NCBI RefSeq assembly: GCF_963966145.1
Contig: NC_091046.1
Location: 40,300,001-40,364,000 of the forward strand
Direction: 5' to 3'
DNA length: 64,000 nt
From: Tenebrio molitor
Lineage: Eukaryota; Arthropoda; Insecta; Coleoptera; Tenebrionidae
Numbering within the stretch: position 1 is the first letter of the stretch; each line of letters begins with the position of its first letter. Shown piece by piece: positions 60,222-64,000 of this stretch. A program made the translations under genes and the position numbers. The notes beneath the pieces were generated by a model, which saw only the letters and a program-made list of their open reading frames with translations, was not told where the DNA came from and ran no database searches.

Positions 60222-60707
60222 TTAGCAATGTAAAATTTGCGACTATTATTATTGTAGAAGATAATATTAATAAATAAATAGCATTGGTTATAAACAATTT
60301 TTATTTTCTGAAAAAATTTTAGTTCGTAATAAATTGATTAATAAAATTACCTTTATTTTAAAGAAGCTGCAACGTAAGATGTTTATGTCTATGATTAAAT
60401 CATTTCATTCTTTTTCAGTAAGCTCTCACAGAGGATTCTGAAATACAGTTTGTTGAAAAATACTGGTTTTGACTTGTACTTGGTCCTGTTTTTGTAGAGA
60501 TTTGTTCTGACATGATTAGGACTTTATTATCATTTTCAAAAAACTAGTGATATTTAGTCATACACAAACAGCAGTTGTCAAGGTCACAGCCCATGAGAGA
60601 ATCCAAACCTTCTAATAGACGTTTTGTTATCACAGCTAGATTGTCCTGAACTTAAGCCAACCGAGTCTGTAATAGTTATTTACCAAATTGGTGGGATAAA
60701 AGCAATA
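60222..60707. other. AT-rich sequence, nothing recognised
   Basis: No supported gene or repeat. Confidence 0.45.
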
Positions 60708-60776
60708 TTACAGGACTCGAGTGTGAAAATTGCAGATGACCAGGGCGACATCTGTAATCACACGAGTTTCCTGTAA
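60708..60776. repeat. 69-bp hyphenated palindrome
   Basis: TTACAGGACTCGAGTGTG pairs with CACACGAGTTTCCTGTAA, and GCAGATG with CATCTGT, around GACCAGGGCGA. Confidence 0.75.
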
Positions 60777-60853
60777 TAAGCTGTAGCCCACGTGTTATGT
60801 ACAATATTTTATCGTCCCGAATTAAAAAGAAGGTAAATCTTATTGATTTTCGC

Positions 60854-61063
60854 CAGTGGGATAAATGAGTTTCATTACCGCACTTAGTGGGATTAGAACT
60901 TACTTATCCCACTGGGTGAGGAAATGAAACTCATTTATCCCACTGAGTGCTGTAATGAAACTCATTTATCCCACTGAGTTAGGTAATGAAATGCGTGCGG
61001 TAATGAAGTTCTTATCCCACTCAAAATTAGTGGGATAAGTATCATTTATCCCACGGGATTAGA
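60854..61063. repeat. 31-bp repeat cluster built on TTATCCCACT
   Basis: Three tandem units (from 60902, 60932 and 60963) of the type ATTTATCCCACTGAGTGCTG + TAATGAAACTC, flanked by inverse copies at 60854-60883 and near 61028. TTATCCCAC or its inverse occurs at least seven times in 210 bp. Confidence 0.8.
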
Positions 61064-62912
61064 TAAAGTAATAAAACTAAAAAACGTTCAAAGAAATTCC
61101 TTTTCGAGAGGATTTCCTTTGCCATTCAACGTGGAAACGCTGCAAGCATTCGGGGCACTTTTCCAAATTCCGCAATATTATCGGAAATTTTTGTATTATA
61201 AAACAAAAATGTTATGTAATTATGTTATTAATGTAATTTTCTCAGTTAAAAAAAAAAAACCTTCTTATTAAAATTGTTATATTAATCTCCTAGAAATTTG
61301 GGGTTGCTCCACTTCTTGCACTGATCTGAGATTTTGCACTTGACATTTTACACACTCCAGACTTCTTGTCGACACTTTTTGAAGTGTCGTTCGTAAGAAA
61401 TAAAGATTATTAATAAAAGACCACTTTGTGTACACGTACTGAACTCCAGTGAAGATTTTATTGTTTCATAAATCATAAACTACTGTTGAAACGGCTATTG
61501 ATCTCACAACGGTAGTTGTCATAAGAAATTTATATTGACAGGAATAAAACACCCAGTCCGAGATCATAAAATCACTGTATTCCACCTAGTTTCTAAAATA
61601 CATTCGTAAAAACCGCGCTTAGACTCCTGTCCAGAAAACCAATTAAACTTATATATCAGACAACTAATAAAATCACTCATCCAGTTTACATCTTGTTTGT
61701 CGTGCCCTAAGGGCGCTTCTTCCGCTCCGATAAACAGTTTTTGTAAAAGCAATCTCTATTAATTTTAAGTACGGTCTTACGATATCGTTATCATGTTGGT
61801 GAAAAACTTTTACGAACCATTCCATCCACCATAGAAGATCTCCTAAATATTTTATTTTCTATCGTCCCATAAATCTCGGGACAATATACGGAGTGGGTAA
61901 TTTTAACGAAGCGATAGCCGTAATTTCGTATTACAAAAAAAACAACGCGCCGTTTTAGCCCCAGATGATGGACAAATTGTATTACGGGCTCTAAATTCCG
62001 GTCGTTACGACACTCTAAATTTCACTTCCGGTTAAGCAGACATGATGGTTATGCTCCTGGAGGCAAGTTTCCAGTGTGACGACGTCTTGGTGAGCAAAAT
62101 TTTAAGTGGATTGCGTTTTTCTAAAGAGCAACTAATTTCGTTAGGAAATTCGCCGCGAGTGAATAAAGTAAACATTAAGCGCCTTCTGCGGCTCGCGTCG
62201 GCAGTTATTACTTATTATTGCGATTACATTATTCGCAATTTGCGCGATGTTGCACAACAGTTGTATGCTAAATGGGTCTCGATAATTATTCCCGACGAAT
62301 TAGCCTCGTTAAAAACACTCGTTGTGGAGTTTTATGCGGTATAAAATACTGCATCGTCGAGGAAACACATTCCCCACTTTGACATGGAAAAACACAACTG
62401 CTTTAATTTATCGCGGGGGGCAATCTGTTTCGATTTTGAACGCTCCAAACCGGCTGAAGCTCGTCCTTTGGGCGTGAAGTTGGTGCAAGGAGCGCGTGAA
62501 ATCGCGACTGAATTACCCTTCTCTATTTGTCATTCCGGTGGCTTAGTTATCATCCACTCGCACTACTTTACATTCGAAATTTAAAGTAATGCAATTTATT
62601 AAACGATAAAAAAACAATGAAGACGGGGTGTCGTCCACAGAAAAATATAAGCTGACGTCTCGCTTGATGGGCTTTATTTTTCACCTCCTGGAATACAATT
62701 TTCGGCAATTTATCAAAGCGAACGAAATAATAATGGGCGAGATTCGCGGAGCGACTAGTGCAATCGGTGTTTTTAATGTGGGATGAGGATGGCAAATTCA
62801 TGAATCTTTTAAAACGCTCGAGCTGGAGTATCAGCTTGCAGGAGCGACTAATTTATTTAGAAAGATGGTGCCGGTAGGCAGCAGCGGACGTAACAGCGGA
62901 CACATCTCTACA
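61064..62912. other. No gene recognised
   Basis: Holds the second copy of a 73-bp repeat (61147-61219). A 100-codon plus-strand frame at 62042-62344 shows no known domain. Confidence 0.4.
61147..61219. repeat. 73-bp dispersed repeat, copy 2
   Basis: Same orientation as 53508-53580, about 90 per cent alike by eye; both are followed by AT-rich sequence with an A-run. Confidence 0.8.
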
Positions 62913-63275
62913 CTCTGTTTCTGAGTTCGGTGCCGCTAAGCCATAAAACGACCGAAACGCTGACAGATTCCAGTGCGTCCAAAACATTTCATGAATAATT
63001 AATTATAAGCAGCCTAGGTCATTCTACTATGTTACAATATTTTTTGGATTTCCTGCTCTAGAATACTATCCCCCTTACCTGGCATCTTCCAAACATCACG
63101 TTTTCTCACTCTTATGCCCCCATACAGCTTTCAGAACGAGGATTTGTTAACGTCAGCCGACCGCAAATATCTTCCCGACAAAAGAAATTTGCATGTGCCT
63201 GTGTTGAGCGGTGATCATTATTGATTTCTGACAACCCGGTTTTACAACTTACCGGCATCGAACTCAGAAACGGAG
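62913..63275. mobile_element. 363-bp MITE, copy 2
   Basis: Ends CTCTGTTTCTGAGTTCGGTG and CATCGAACTCAGAAACGGAG. The interior is the inverse-oriented relative of 27563-27906. No clear target duplication at this copy. Confidence 0.85.
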
Positions 63276-64000
63276 TCTCCTTTTTTAATACAGTTTTCCT
63301 ACTCTTGTTATAGAAACACTTTTTCAAGTTCTCTCCAATTTCGAGATCCCACAAGATTAGTTGTGTCCAGTACAGCCAACTCCCTAGTCCTCCACTGCCC
63401 ATACGTCTTCACTTTAGATGTTTTGAGGAGGTAAATCTAACACACCGACTTAAAGACTGAAATTAAACCCTCCCCGTTCATTCCTTTATTGCGGACTTTC
63501 TGGATTATCTGATGCAGACAAACAAACGATCCATTCGAAGTATAAAATTACATTGTAGTATTAACACTGTCGCAATTCACCCTTAATCGTCTGATTGAGT
63601 CGGGGTAATGAGTGTTTACGTTGGACCAGGGACCCAACTACGAACTAAAAACTTTAACGCTCCGCCGCCCCACAACACAGGTGAACTTAATCCCGAAACT
63701 ACCCACCCCGCACTCTTTATCTCACCCCGGGCAACTCAGAACTTTCATAGTATTTTTACGGTGGTTTCCACGTATAAATTTCCTCCGGAGATAATTGAGA
63801 GGCCGCTCTGCGGAAGCAAACTTTTGATTTGATGCGTTGTTTGTCGATGGGCAAACTCTTCCTTTTTAATTGTCCGGACACGAGGTCTGACTGAAAAGGG
63901 CGGTGCAAAGGTCACAAGGATTTAATAAAGTTTCGCCCCGTCTGTAAAAAGAGTGAAAACGGCGCGATATGAGTGAATTATTGCGAGGAAGTTTACGGAA
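63276..64000. other. No feature recognised
   Basis: Short chance frames only. Confidence 0.4.

Noticed and set aside
60854..61063. Possible CRISPR array
   Set aside because: Eukaryotic DNA, units vary in length and orientation, and there are no distinct spacers or cas genes.

Overview
The window looks like insect nuclear DNA, probably from a beetle. It is AT-rich, has spliced genes with very short introns (51-57 bp) next to a very long one (23.7 kb), eukaryotic tRNA genes, and a dense load of small foldback transposons. The order is an inference from style only; the insect call rests mainly on the one large gene.

The only host protein-coding gene I can support is on the minus strand from 56014 down to 24639. 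It encodes an IRSp53/BAIAP2-type I-BAR plus SH3 adaptor protein. Eleven exons join in frame with canonical GT/AG sites to give 1036 codons and a stop. The first ~40 residues and the promoter lie outside the window or were not found. A putative 3' UTR follows at about 23640-24638. The intron from 55921 to 32200 fills over a third of the window.

Layout: 1-7300 is intergenic, with foldback elements and two transposase relics. 7329-12166 holds three valine tRNA genes separated by TA-flanked foldback elements. 12167-18906 shows nothing I can support. 18909-22800 is a patch of palindromic elements, one nested in another. 24639-32199 holds ten of the eleven exons, with a SINE just upstream of exon B inside one copy of a duplicated intron segment. 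42105-45251 is a PIF/Harbinger DNA transposon with a DDE transposase gene, a second MADF/Myb-like gene and a nested MITE. 50299-53154 is a nest of foldback elements including a transposase relic. 55922-56014 is the most upstream exon found. 56091-57485 is a tandem intron duplication whose second copy carries a TA-target insertion. 60153-63275 has further MITE copies and an unusual 31-bp repeat cluster.

The two Harbinger genes are expected to act together: the nuclease cuts and joins, and the DNA-binding partner recruits it to the ends. Both look damaged near their C-terminal halves, so the copy is probably no longer autonomous. The tRNA genes and the adaptor gene are independent of them.
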